From: Anaerobium acetethylicum
GTDB lineage: Bacteria > Bacillota > Clostridia > Lachnospirales > Lachnospiraceae
Direction: 5' to 3'
NCBI RefSeq assembly: GCF_900096945.1
Contig: NZ_FMKA01000014.1
Location: 1-64,000, forward strand
DNA length: 64,000 nt
A program made the position numbers and the translations under genes. Under the pieces are notes generated by a model. The model searched no databases. It was not told where the DNA came from and saw only the letters and a program-made list of their open reading frames with translations. Positions 1 to 10,441 of this stretch are shown in pieces (the first letter of the stretch is position 1; each line of letters opens with the position of its first letter).

Positions 1-155
1 AGATTCAGGCACGAATACTTTTTGCACTTTTTTTGCTGGTACAAAATTTGTGGAAAAGACCTGCTGATTTTCAATCGGAAGCGATTTAATCAGCAGACAC
101 TAAGTATCATATTATATAAACGTTGTCAAAAGGTAGAAGGGGGAGATAAATCATT

Positions 156-368
156 ATGTCATACACAAATTCAAAAAAGGCTGTACTCGCTACTTATGAA
201 ATACTGAAAAAGTATTCCACAGAGGAGCATCCATTGAGTAATTTAAAGATTCAGGAGCATCTTAAGAGTGATTATGAGCTCAAAAAAAAGGTACCTGACA
301 CCATAAACTGGAGTTTATGGTGTCAGGTACCTTTTTTTACTTTTTTATTGTGGACTACCGTTTACTAA
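156..368 (+). pseudogene. Truncated WYL-type transcriptional regulator (N-terminal HTH only), interrupted by palindrome
   Basis: MSYTNSKKAVLATYEILKKYSTEEHPLSNLKIQEHLKSDYEL resembles WYL-regulator N-termini; from about residue 46 the reading frame runs into the palindrome and stops. Confidence 0.6.
290..331. repeat. 42-bp palindrome copy 1 (centre CTGGAG), flanked by A8 and T7, possible bidirectional terminator
   Basis: GGTACCTGACACCATAAACTGGAGTTTATGGTGTCAGGTACC. Confidence 0.95.
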
Positions 369-864
369 TTCAAAATCAAAAAAGTGGATGACAAACCAAT
401 GATAATCCACACAAAATTAAAGTCAAAGATTCGTTCAACAACATGAAGTGAGGGCTGCTGGAATTAAGGGATATAATGTTTGTTATGTAAACAGAAGTCC
501 TAAGATCAAGTCATCTATAGTGATAATACAGACAATGGAAAAAGGAGCTGTTCATCGAAGCGGCAAAAATACTTATCGAAAAAGAACGATTCATCAGATT
601 TAAGAAGAACGTGGAGGACGAATCTATCAGCATAATAGAAATAACAAGGATACAAACAAGAACTCCATTAAGGCAAAGAAGCAAAGAACACTGCTGTATA
701 TCTAGATATATCAAATATGTGTAAATTTATTTTGTGCAAGATGATGAATAAATAAAAAGAGATAACTGGGAAATTGTCGAATTTTATATGTTTTCATTGC
801 TATTGTTAAACAGATAGCATAAAATTATAGTTATGGTAATTTTGTCCATTTGCGGAAGACTCAT

Positions 865-1041
865 ATGGAATACTTTATAACAGCAGAAGCAGCCGAAAAG
901 TGGAACATATCTGGAAGATGCATAACAGTATTATGTGATGAAGGAGGAATTGAAGGGGCATTTAGGAAAGGTAGCAGGTGGTGAATTTCTGCAAATGCGG
1001 AAAAACCAGAAGAGGGGCATAAATTGCGATATAACAATTAA
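865..1041 (+). pseudogene. Small helix-turn-helix DNA-binding protein with internal stop
   Basis: MEYFITAEAAEKWNISGRCITVLCDEGGIEGAFRKGSRW*ISANAEKPEEGHKLRYNN; in-frame TGA at 982-984 inside an otherwise continuous family-like sequence. Confidence 0.6.
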
Positions 1042-1353
1042 TTGATGTTTACAAGGGCTATATGATGGGAGTTCGGTTCCGGAATTTGGAAAAGTTAAAC
1101 GCAATAGTCGATTGTATATATAAAGGCATCACGAGCCTGTATATGTAATTTTGTATAGGACTATGTGAGAACTGAATGGCCGGATTTTCCTGATGAAGAA
1201 GCAGGTACATTTGGGTATGGCGGTGATCATCGTAAACTTTGCCTTGAGTTAACGGAGAAGAAGATTAAGGGAAATAAGCTGATGGGAATCAGTAGAAACT
1301 AAGCAAATACAGATTTGAAATATTATTCAGCTTGAAAATGGGGGTACTGATGC

Positions 1354-3939
1354 ATGTCAGTGATTACGCAGAATAAGCTCTTCGTGGAAGAAGAGAGATA
1401 TAAAGAAGAAGTATATAGAACCTTTGATGGTATGGCATCTTCAGCTTCATCAGAGGTGAGATTAAAAAAGGCATCCATCACACGTGGAAGTTTTGATGAT
1501 AAAGAAGCTTTTATGATGCAGGGGCAATTATCCGGTGCCGAAAAGAGAAGACGTGAGATAGAGCAACTTGTGGGTAAATTGTATGACAGGCCCTATTTTT
1601 CTCATGTAGAGGTATCGATGGAAGATGATGAGTATGACAGAGAACACTATTTCTTGTCGGACTGCGAGTCATTAAATGAAATGGTACCAGTTGGAAAAGA
1701 TGGGTATGTTTTGCCATTTAAGCAGGATAGGGAAAGGCCAATTTCGGGTGCTTTATTTCATTGCTATCAGTCGAAAAAGGGCAGTTCGATATCCTATAGG
1801 GGACCTCAAGGGGATGAGTTTGTTTTTGTTCCACAGTCGATCTGTGATACGGATATTAAAAAGAGAAAGTTATTAAATGTAATACAGCTATATCCCACAC
1901 CGGATGTATCTCAGAATTCTGCAGATGAGTTACTGGAATCAAAATTAAAGGAAAATCGAGATAACCCAACACTACGAAATATCATTTCAACTTTACAGCA
2001 GATGCAGTTTGAAATTATTAAGACAGATACAAAGACCAACTTTGTTGTCCAGGGATGTGCGGGATCTGGAAAGTCTCAATGTTTGTTGCACAGATTATTC
2101 TTTTTAAGAGATGAATTGTCTCAGGATGGCTGGAATGGAGTTCTGTTACTTACGCCTACAAAGTTGTTTAGGCAATATTCAGCTGAGCTTGTTAGAAGAT
2201 ATCAGTTGTCAGATATAGATGACTGTTCAATAGCGGATTTATATATAACGCTATTAAATGCATATGATGTACGATTTAAGGATCGTCAGTATAAATATCA
2301 GCTCACTGAGGAGTATTTACCGAATGGGTATTTATTTGCTGTCTACGAAGAGGAAAATGTCGTCAAAATTGAGCATGAAATTGATAATGCTCTCAGGAAA
2401 TATGTACAGGCCGGTTGTAAGGCATTAGGCATTGAAGAACCTGCTGAGATTACAGCATTGGTTGTTGAGGATATCGTAAAACAATTAGATGAAGAAATGA
2501 AGGCATTTGATATCCGTGAGGAAGCTCTGCAGCAAAATGATGAATATCAGGAAAAGAGAAAAGAGTATGAGCAGTTGCTTAAGGATGTTGAGACTAATAA
2601 GAAAAAAAAGCAACGTTACACGGATGAAATTGAAAGCATAGCTGCCAGGCGCAGGGAGCTGGATCTGCTCGTTGAAACAGTAAATGAGGTTGAAAAAGAG
2701 AAGGCAGACTGGGTACATCAGCGTGAGAAGAGAGTTAAAGATGCGGTCAAAAAACTTGAAGAAGTCAGCAGAAAATTCGAGCGAGGAACAGATTTACAGG
2801 CGCCTGCGAAGTATGCGCAACAGTTGTTCATTGTAAAAAATCTGACTGAGGGTAGAAAGTTTTTAGAAGATGAGGAATATTTGGTCTTTTTGGATGAATA
2901 TATTAGTCAGGCCAAGGCTGAATTGCAGGAGTTTACAAAAGATAAAAAGGTTAAGAATATTATTGATCGATATGCAAAGCGCGAACAGGAAGTTAACGGA
3001 AATCTTGAATCCATTTCAGGCGAGATAGAGGAGATGCTTACCAGAATTGAAGAATATTCTGAATGGTTACGAGAAGCTGCCAGTAATTTTGAAGGTGAAG
3101 AAGCAAGAATTACTTTATTGCGTTCTGAAATGGAAAGAGCCAGGTATTTCCTGGTTCGTTTAGAGAGTACTGTTTTCGAGCAAGAGGTGTGGAATGCATT
3201 GTCGCCTGTCAAAGAGCAGTACGGGATACAGAAAATACAGGTAGAGGAATTAAAGGACGGTAAACATAAGGAGAGCAGAATCTTATATAAATCAGATTTA
3301 CTGTTTTACATTAGAATATACATGAAGCTGCATCCGGATGCTAACTTACCAGGATATAGCCTTATCTGTATAGATGAAGGACAGGATTTACATAGAGCGG
3401 ATTATGATATTTTACATGGTCTATATCCAAAAGCTGTATTTAATGTGTTTGGCGATGTGAATCAAGTGCTCCATGCCACATGCGGCATTAGAGAATGGGA
3501 GCGACAGACTGGAATATCGACGGTCTATCCGCTTACAACAAACTATAGAAATACGGCTGCTATTGTAGAATTTTGTAACGAGCATTTTGATACTCAGATG
3601 GAATATGTCGGAGGCGTAGATAAAAAACAACGCCCGATTGTTGTCACAGATATAGATAACAGTTGGGATCGTATTGCTTCAGAAGATTTGGTAGTAATTG
3701 TAAAGGATAGGGAATCATACGAAGAATTCTGTAAGGATGCAGGAATAGAGACTGATAGCTTTGTGTATTTGGATACAACTTCTGTAAAAAGCACGGAAAA
3801 GCAAAAAGAGTGTTATTCAATATTTGCGGCAAAAGGACTTGAATTTTCAAACGTTTTTGTCTATGCAAAACATATGACAAAAAATCAGAAGGTGGTTGCG
3901 TGTACCAGAGCGATGGGAGGGCTATATTATTATGAATAG
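1354..3939 (+). CDS. HelD/UvrD-like superfamily 1 helicase/ATPase with central coiled coil
   Basis: Walker A GCAGSGKS (2053-2076), Walker B IDEGQD (about 3370-3387), GDVNQ, NYRN, VACTRAM motifs. Confidence 0.8.
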   Translation: MSVITQNKLFVEEERYKEEVYRTFDGMASSASSEVRLKKASITRGSFDDKEAFMMQGQLSGAEKRRREIEQLVGKLYDRPYFSHVEVSMEDDEYDREHYFLSDCESLNEMVPVGKDGYVLPFKQDRERPISGALFHCYQSKKGSSISYRGPQGDEFVFVPQSICDTDIKKRKLLNVIQLYPTPDVSQNSADELLESKLKENRDNPTLRNIISTLQQMQFEIIKTDTKTNFVVQGCAGSGKSQCLLHRLFFLRDELSQDGWNGVLLLTPTKLFRQYSAELVRRYQLSDIDDCSIADLYITLLNAYDVRFKDRQYKYQLTEEYLPNGYLFAVYEEENVVKIEHEIDNALRKYVQAGCKALGIEEPAEITALVVEDIVKQLDEEMKAFDIREEALQQNDEYQEKRKEYEQLLKDVETNKKKKQRYTDEIESIAARRRELDLLVETVNEVEKEKADWVHQREKRVKDAVKKLEEVSRKFERGTDLQAPAKYAQQLFIVKNLTEGRKFLEDEEYLVFLDEYISQAKAELQEFTKDKKVKNIIDRYAKREQEVNGNLESISGEIEEMLTRIEEYSEWLREAASNFEGEEARITLLRSEMERARYFLVRLESTVFEQEVWNALSPVKEQYGIQKIQVEELKDGKHKESRILYKSDLLFYIRIYMKLHPDANLPGYSLICIDEGQDLHRADYDILHGLYPKAVFNVFGDVNQVLHATCGIREWERQTGISTVYPLTTNYRNTAAIVEFCNEHFDTQMEYVGGVDKKQRPIVVTDIDNSWDRIASEDLVVIVKDRESYEEFCKDAGIETDSFVYLDTTSVKSTEKQKECYSIFAAKGLEFSNVFVYAKHMTKNQKVVACTRAMGGLYYYE

Positions 3940-4804
3940 CAGAGCGGAAAAATTCCATCTTCAAAATAAGGAATTGGTACAAAACCTATACAATGGATTA
4001 TGCAGCTTATTAGACAATTTAGAAATGAATACAATGCCAGGCGAAGAAGAAAAAGGGAGCCTGTCTGGTTTGCTGGATTCCTATGCAGAGTCATTAAAAC
4101 GGCATGAAAAATCGAATATGGCTGTGATAAGGCGGGTAAATGCCCCGGGAGCTGATAGTTTTGATGAAAACAACGTAATAAAAGAACTATCAGGACATAA
4201 CCAAAGCATAGAACTTTTGCTAAGACTTGGTCGTGAAAAGATGGTTGATGTTGCGGATAAACTGTTATTGGAAGAAAATGGAAAATTATTAGTAAAATGC
4301 GGATACTGTGAAGAAATAATAGTTGAGAAAACAGGGCGTCGCTATTATGTGCTGAGTTCAAAAGGTGAGAAATCATTTCGAAATAAGACGATAATCAATC
4401 AATTAAGAAAAGACGTCAATTCTGCCATAGTGCCAACAGAAATTATCTTTGAGACAAGCAAGTGGAGCAACATTTATTCGCAAAGAATAGACATGCTAAG
4501 TTTTTATTACAAGAATTACAGGCAAACATCCGATTACATTGCGTTTACTTTAGATGAGTTGAAAGAAATGGTTTTTGGATGTGAAATAGAAGACGGCCAG
4601 GATGTAAGATATACGTTTGCATGTGTATTTGAGAATGAGAGCAAGGATGAAAACGTGAATCAGTTAAAAAGCCTGGCGGGTTCTGGATTGATTGATCAGA
4701 TACTTCTCTTAACTGAATCTGGCGAGCAACAGATGGACTTGGTTATAAAAGACGGACTGGATCCACAACTAATACCAGAGTTATCTTATTTCGTTATGCA
4801 ATGA
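3932..4804 (+). CDS. Uncharacterised protein, winged-helix-like segment; overlaps upstream stop (ATGAATAG)
   Basis: MNSRAEKFHLQNKELV...; ATG 3932 overlaps the TAG at 3937-3939; TGRRYYVLSSKGEKS resembles a wHTH wing. Confidence 0.6.
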   Translation: MNSRAEKFHLQNKELVQNLYNGLCSLLDNLEMNTMPGEEEKGSLSGLLDSYAESLKRHEKSNMAVIRRVNAPGADSFDENNVIKELSGHNQSIELLLRLGREKMVDVADKLLLEENGKLLVKCGYCEEIIVEKTGRRYYVLSSKGEKSFRNKTIINQLRKDVNSAIVPTEIIFETSKWSNIYSQRIDMLSFYYKNYRQTSDYIAFTLDELKEMVFGCEIEDGQDVRYTFACVFENESKDENVNQLKSLAGSGLIDQILLLTESGEQQMDLVIKDGLDPQLIPELSYFVMQ

Positions 4805-4817
4805 TGGGGAGGGACAT

Positions 4818-7800
4818 ATGAGACAATCAGATGCCAGAGTCGAGGAAGTAAAAAGGCAGGCTTTTCAGACAAAGAATAAACTGCTAAATAAACAAATTTT
4901 GTCAGAGGAAGAATGTAAACAGCTTAAAACTGCCATTTGTAATTTAATAGCAGAAGAAATACATGAAACGCATGAAATGCAGGGGGAGCGGAGGGGAATG
5001 GATATTGATGAATTGCTGGCTGAATTCAATGAATATGCGAATCGCTCGAAGAGTATACTTGAAAGTATGCTTGCCTTGGTTTCTCAAGGACGTATACCAG
5101 GTAATGAGGATAGAAAAGAGTTTGAAACGACAATAGAGGAACTTTGTAAGAAATATGACTCAGTGTGTGCAATGGCCAGAGAAGAATTATTAGAGGATGA
5201 GCTTCCGGAGACGGGAAGTCCTGTTTTGGGGTATTATGAGGCTATTAAGAATAGTAAGTCAGCACTGCTTCGTAATCAAATGAACGAGGTCAAAGTTACG
5301 CTTGAAAGGTTTATATCCGTACAATCACTTTTAGAGCAGTATTCATCTGCTTTGGAACCATTTCAAAAACAGGCTGAGACGCTGCTTGAAAGAATTGTAA
5401 GCAGTGAGGTAACTGATTTTTCTGAGGTGAGTGAGGAGGTTGCGGGTCCTCAGTTATTTCTTCGTGCATTAGATTTCGATGACCTGGATTCAGCTGCAGG
5501 AAATGATTTGCTCGATTCATTAGAAGCGTATTATCCATCCCGTGTAGCAAGAGGCCTTTCAAAAGAGAGCTATTTCCTTCCAGGTTCGGATTCGGATGAA
5601 GTTACTCAAACAGCGGAAAATGCGCAGGAAGTGCCTGGGACTTCAACCTCTGAGGAAGGAACAACAGCCAAAGAGGAAAAGACATCCGAAGAGGAGCAGG
5701 CTGAGGAAATAGCTTCAGATATAGAGACTAAAATAGCAATAGCAGATAATGAAACTACTGAAGATAGGAAAGCTTCTGAAGAGGAGAATGAGGAACACTC
5801 GGAATTTACTAAGTCAATTGCAGCCAGAGGGCTTATTTTAGATGAGAAAAAGGATTTTGGTATTTTATTAAGCGATATAAGCGAAGCGGAAAACAAGAAG
5901 ATTTCAGTGAGTGTTTTCTTGAATGATCTTAGAAAGGGAAATGTAAAGGCATTTAAGAGCATAATCCAGCAATTATCCAGATTCGGCCTGATTTCAAAGA
6001 GCATACTGGGCTTAAGATTTCATATGCAGGAAGGCACTGCGGAAAGCAGTCTGGATTTCCTGCAGAAAAAGGGTTATCTGAGAAAGTATAAGCTAATACC
6101 AGGTGGGGAGTTTTATTGTTCATCTCCCAGACTTGAAAAATCGTTAACTTATAAAGATGCGAGCAAGTTTGTTGAAGTAAGGCAGCTTTCTGTAGATACA
6201 ATGGGTGTATTAATTGAGGATAAAGAATCCAGCGCAACCGCGAGAATGGCATTTCTCAATCTTTACATCAATAGTAATAGAAATTTCATTGAGAGACAGG
6301 TAAAAAAGCAGTCGGCAACGAATATACTTTTTGCAGAGGCATTCTTGTACAGGGCTTATGATACAGACCATCCAGAAGAATCTGAAATTTTAGCAGGTGC
6401 ATTCTGGACAGGCATTGAGGAGTGTGACCGCTTTATTGCTGGTTTGGAGAAGCTAATTGAGGGTGCGGAGTCTGTTAACAGACTCATTATTGCATCGGCG
6501 AATAAAGACTTTGCCAAAAACATTGTCGAGGAGATTCAGCGCTGTAATTTCTCAAAACTGAAGAATGTTCCTATCTACTTGTATACAGTATCAGATGATG
6601 TCTACTACTCTTATTACACTGGAAATGAGGCATCGATTGGGGAGATATGGCATGCATTGGCAGACGCTGATCATGAACATGATGATCCGGTGGAATCTGA
6701 TCCGGAGCCATCGTTTGAAGCAGAGAATGAAGATGACCATGATACTGCTCAAGACACAGATACTGAAGGGCAGGGTAAGCCTGAGCGTAAAGCTGTAGAA
6801 AAAACCAGATCGGTATCCGCTAAGAAAGAGTCAGCACAAACAACTAAAATAGCTGAGGCGTATGACACGGAAAGCATGGAAGTGACGCTATGCAGATTGA
6901 TCAATGAAAAGAAGTATTATTGTGCACCCGCTTATGCAAGAGCACGCTCATTAAAGGATTCTTCGATGATCGAATTGTATGACAGAATCGCTTACGCATT
7001 GAATGATCCAATGAAGCGTTGTACATATTCAGCAGATGGTGTGTTTGATTTGATTCCGCAGAGGCATACAGAATTTTCGGACGCATTAGTCGTAGCAATT
7101 GGACTGAGAACTTTTTTCTCTAATCAGGTGCGATACGATTACAATATTAAGGCATTTTACAATGCAATAAAAGAGTATCCGGTATTAAGCACATACCCGT
7201 CCTTAAGTAATGTTGTATATAAACTTGTAGAGTTTAAGGATGCACAGAAAAAGGGGCTGGATGCTTATGCTGACTATAGGGCAAAGAGCATTTCCCAGTT
7301 AGAGGATGAACTGAAGAAGCTTCAAAGGGAAGCAAAGCTTTTCTTTGAAAGCACGATTGCAGTCAAGAAGGTCGAAAAGGCCAATCTGAGAAGATTCCTT
7401 GAGACCAAAAAGCTGCTTTTTGATGTGAATGGTGATATTGGCCAGTATATAAAGGCAGTAGCAGATAATGAGAAGGAGATTCAGCCTTTAATTGTTGAGT
7501 TTCTGCAAGATAATTTCATCAGAGAAGGAAATATAATATCAGAGGATACAATTGATTCTGATCTGCTTTGGGAGTTTATCTTAAACTATTGGGATCAGGC
7601 TGGAGAAAAGATGATGATGAAACTTCGTGCGGACTTAAAGAGCCATTTGCGAAATAACATCGTTAATATTACAACGAAGGCTGTTCAAATCATGATTCGC
7701 TGGTGTAGCCTTGTTGATAAGATTAATGACCAAACGGAGGATGCTAGTTCATTGGCATATAGGAAAATCCGTAAGCCATTGATTGCTGATATTGCGGAAG

Positions 7801-10439
7801 CACTGGACTATATTGGAAAGGATATAAATGCAGCTGAAGTTTCGGACGAGGAAAAAGCAGGTCTTGAAGTAATCAGATATACACTTGATGAGATTGGACA
7901 TTGCATAGATGGTTCGTATGAAGAATATCAGAAACGCTATTTTTATGTGCCATTCCTATTCACGGATGATGTGCTGCTAGATGAGGCTTTTTGCCCTGAT
8001 TTAGATGTAAGGTCATCTGAAATGGTTGAACTTCAGCCGGAATACCGTATATTAGAGCATGCAGGAAAAGTATGCAAGCGTCCGATGGATAGATGTTCGG
8101 AAATCCTCGAGGACGGTGGAGATGATTATGGTTCAGCACGTCTGCTTGCAGAATATATCGAAGCAACGGATGCGACAGCTGATATTGCATCAATAGAGAG
8201 AACTATAGAGGCAGGTGAAGAGTACGCAAAAGAGACAGCTAATCTTAGAAAGGAACAGTTTATAGGAGACCTGGAGCTCGCACAGAGTTATGGCCAGATC
8301 GACAACTCAAATTCCACGGAAGATAAGAAGGAGAAAATCCTTCAGATTGTCGATGCGTGGTATGAGAGCTCTCTTGAAAGTTCTAACTATGGATTCTTTA
8401 AGCGCATTACGGACAGCTACCTTGCAGAAATACGTAAGGAATCCAAGTCTCGTGAAAAGGACCTGATCGAGCAGCTTGAGGCATTTAAGAATACCAGTAT
8501 AAAGGGGATTTCGGCAGAAGCCAAAGAGAAAAAGGTAGCCAGGATCCAGGCGGCAATAAAACAGCAGAATTATACAGTCTCTGAAGATCTTCTGGCGCGT
8601 GTATGGCAGCAGGATGACGAGCATGAAGAAATCATAGAAGAGGATTTCCTGCGTGAGTTCCTTGAAAATTATACTGATTACTATAAGCCTGTTGCCATGA
8701 GCCAGTCAAGTTTTGCCACACTTGTTAGTAGTCGTACCAGAAATAAGGAAGAGCGTGGTGGAAAGAGGCTTGCTGACAATTGGCTTCCGGGAGGAAGCAA
8801 CCTTGGCAAGGATCGTTTGATTGCACTCCTGTCTGGCTTTGGCTTCAAAGTAAACAACAATTCTGTTCAGGCTCAGAGCTCTATTGGAAAATTCGAGAAT
8901 TTCCTGGTAAGGAATTTGGTGGTACAGGGAGGAAAAAGAGAAAACTATACACATCCAATTGCTGCATTTGGTTCAGGTGCATCCCAGGAAGGATTCAGAG
9001 TAGTATGTATAAATGGCAAATATGACGCCGCGGGTTTGATTGACGTAATGAAGCAAATTGGCAATGCGAAGCATACAATGATTTTATTGGATTGTGCGCT
9101 TGATAAGCCTGAGAGACGAATATTGGCCAGAAAGAGCAAGTCGGAACTCGGGGATAAACTGTTTGCTGTCGTGGATAGAACTGTAATGATGTATATGGTA
9201 AGAAATTACGATGAAACCAAGGCAAACAGAATGCTTATTTCATTGATAACGCCATTTGGCTACTATCAGCCATATGTATGGGAATCATCAAATGTCATGC
9301 CGCCTGAGATATTCATGGGAAGAAAACATGAACTTGAAAGAATCGAGTCAGCGACAGGCGCAAATATTGTATATGGTGGTCGTCAGTTGGGAAAATCTGC
9401 ATTGCTTAAGAAGGCAAAGGCAGATATTGATGGTGATGAAAACGGTGATCGTGCAGTTCTTATAGAAATTAAAGGATTGAACTATCAAGAAGCCGCAAAG
9501 AAGATTGGTCATGCATTGTATGACGAAGGTGTTCTGACATCGGACATTACGACAACGGATTGGGATGAACTTGCCAGAGCAGTGAAGAACCGTCTTCAGT
9601 CTGAGAAAAACAGAATACCTTATTTACTCTTACTGCTGGATGAGGCTGATACCTTTATTGAAAGCTGTGAGGAGATAAATTACAGGCCATTTGACTCCTT
9701 GAAGGAAATTCAGAGTATTGGTGTAGGGCGCTTTAAGTTTGTAATTGCCGGACTTAGAAATATTGTGCGCTTTAAGCATGAAGCTGCTCTGGGCAACAAC
9801 AGTGTGCTGACACATCTTGAGGCGATGACTGTAAAGCCATTCCAGCCGGCTGAAGCACGTGAACTTATGGAGATTCCGCTTCATTATTTAGGACTGAAAT
9901 TTCCCAAAGAAAATGAATCGCTCATTACGCTTATTCTGGCTAGTACAAACTATTTCCCAGGTCTGATTCAGATGTATTGCGCAAAGCTTTTATCGGCAAT
10001 GAGAAGTAAGGACTATGCTGGATATGATGAGGCAGATACTCCAATTTATGAAATAAGTGAGGAACATATAAAGAAGGTGCTTGCGGATCCTGAATTTATG
10101 GATCAGATTCGAGAGAAGTATGTAATCACATTGAAGTTGGATGAAGATAACTATTATTACCTGATTGCACTTATTATGGCATTCCTTTATCACAATAACG
10201 GGTACAATGAGGGTTATTCTGCTGATGACATTAAGAATGCTGGTAATGAACTTGATATTGCAAAGATATCAAACCTGGAGGATACAAAGCTGGCTGCATT
10301 TATGGAAGAGTTAAAGGAACTGAATGTGCTTAGAAGTACAGATGAGACACGCTATTTGTTTACGAGATTTACTTTCTTCCAGATGATGGGAACAAGAACA
10401 GAGATAGACAGCAAGCTTGAAGAGTACATGGAGGACTGA
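4818..10439 (+). CDS. Giant (1873 aa) protein with acidic linkers and a C-terminal AAA/STAND-like ATPase
   Basis: GRKHELERI...GGRQLGKSALLKK (Walker A 9375-9398), LLLLLDEAD Walker B; single long ORF. Confidence 0.8.
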   Translation: MRQSDARVEEVKRQAFQTKNKLLNKQILSEEECKQLKTAICNLIAEEIHETHEMQGERRGMDIDELLAEFNEYANRSKSILESMLALVSQGRIPGNEDRKEFETTIEELCKKYDSVCAMAREELLEDELPETGSPVLGYYEAIKNSKSALLRNQMNEVKVTLERFISVQSLLEQYSSALEPFQKQAETLLERIVSSEVTDFSEVSEEVAGPQLFLRALDFDDLDSAAGNDLLDSLEAYYPSRVARGLSKESYFLPGSDSDEVTQTAENAQEVPGTSTSEEGTTAKEEKTSEEEQAEEIASDIETKIAIADNETTEDRKASEEENEEHSEFTKSIAARGLILDEKKDFGILLSDISEAENKKISVSVFLNDLRKGNVKAFKSIIQQLSRFGLISKSILGLRFHMQEGTAESSLDFLQKKGYLRKYKLIPGGEFYCSSPRLEKSLTYKDASKFVEVRQLSVDTMGVLIEDKESSATARMAFLNLYINSNRNFIERQVKKQSATNILFAEAFLYRAYDTDHPEESEILAGAFWTGIEECDRFIAGLEKLIEGAESVNRLIIASANKDFAKNIVEEIQRCNFSKLKNVPIYLYTVSDDVYYSYYTGNEASIGEIWHALADADHEHDDPVESDPEPSFEAENEDDHDTAQDTDTEGQGKPERKAVEKTRSVSAKKESAQTTKIAEAYDTESMEVTLCRLINEKKYYCAPAYARARSLKDSSMIELYDRIAYALNDPMKRCTYSADGVFDLIPQRHTEFSDALVVAIGLRTFFSNQVRYDYNIKAFYNAIKEYPVLSTYPSLSNVVYKLVEFKDAQKKGLDAYADYRAKSISQLEDELKKLQREAKLFFESTIAVKKVEKANLRRFLETKKLLFDVNGDIGQYIKAVADNEKEIQPLIVEFLQDNFIREGNIISEDTIDSDLLWEFILNYWDQAGEKMMMKLRADLKSHLRNNIVNITTKAVQIMIRWCSLVDKINDQTEDASSLAYRKIRKPLIADIAEALDYIGKDINAAEVSDEEKAGLEVIRYTLDEIGHCIDGSYEEYQKRYFYVPFLFTDDVLLDEAFCPDLDVRSSEMVELQPEYRILEHAGKVCKRPMDRCSEILEDGGDDYGSARLLAEYIEATDATADIASIERTIEAGEEYAKETANLRKEQFIGDLELAQSYGQIDNSNSTEDKKEKILQIVDAWYESSLESSNYGFFKRITDSYLAEIRKESKSREKDLIEQLEAFKNTSIKGISAEAKEKKVARIQAAIKQQNYTVSEDLLARVWQQDDEHEEIIEEDFLREFLENYTDYYKPVAMSQSSFATLVSSRTRNKEERGGKRLADNWLPGGSNLGKDRLIALLSGFGFKVNNNSVQAQSSIGKFENFLVRNLVVQGGKRENYTHPIAAFGSGASQEGFRVVCINGKYDAAGLIDVMKQIGNAKHTMILLDCALDKPERRILARKSKSELGDKLFAVVDRTVMMYMVRNYDETKANRMLISLITPFGYYQPYVWESSNVMPPEIFMGRKHELERIESATGANIVYGGRQLGKSALLKKAKADIDGDENGDRAVLIEIKGLNYQEAAKKIGHALYDEGVLTSDITTTDWDELARAVKNRLQSEKNRIPYLLLLLDEADTFIESCEEINYRPFDSLKEIQSIGVGRFKFVIAGLRNIVRFKHEAALGNNSVLTHLEAMTVKPFQPAEARELMEIPLHYLGLKFPKENESLITLILASTNYFPGLIQMYCAKLLSAMRSKDYAGYDEADTPIYEISEEHIKKVLADPEFMDQIREKYVITLKLDEDNYYYLIALIMAFLYHNNGYNEGYSADDIKNAGNELDIAKISNLEDTKLAAFMEELKELNVLRSTDETRYLFTRFTFFQMMGTRTEIDSKLEEYMED

Positions 10440-10441
10440 AC

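Noticed and set aside
511-714. 67-aa minus-strand ORF in the decayed region
   Set aside because: No family resemblance or ribosome-binding site; lies in a zone with pseudogene remnants.
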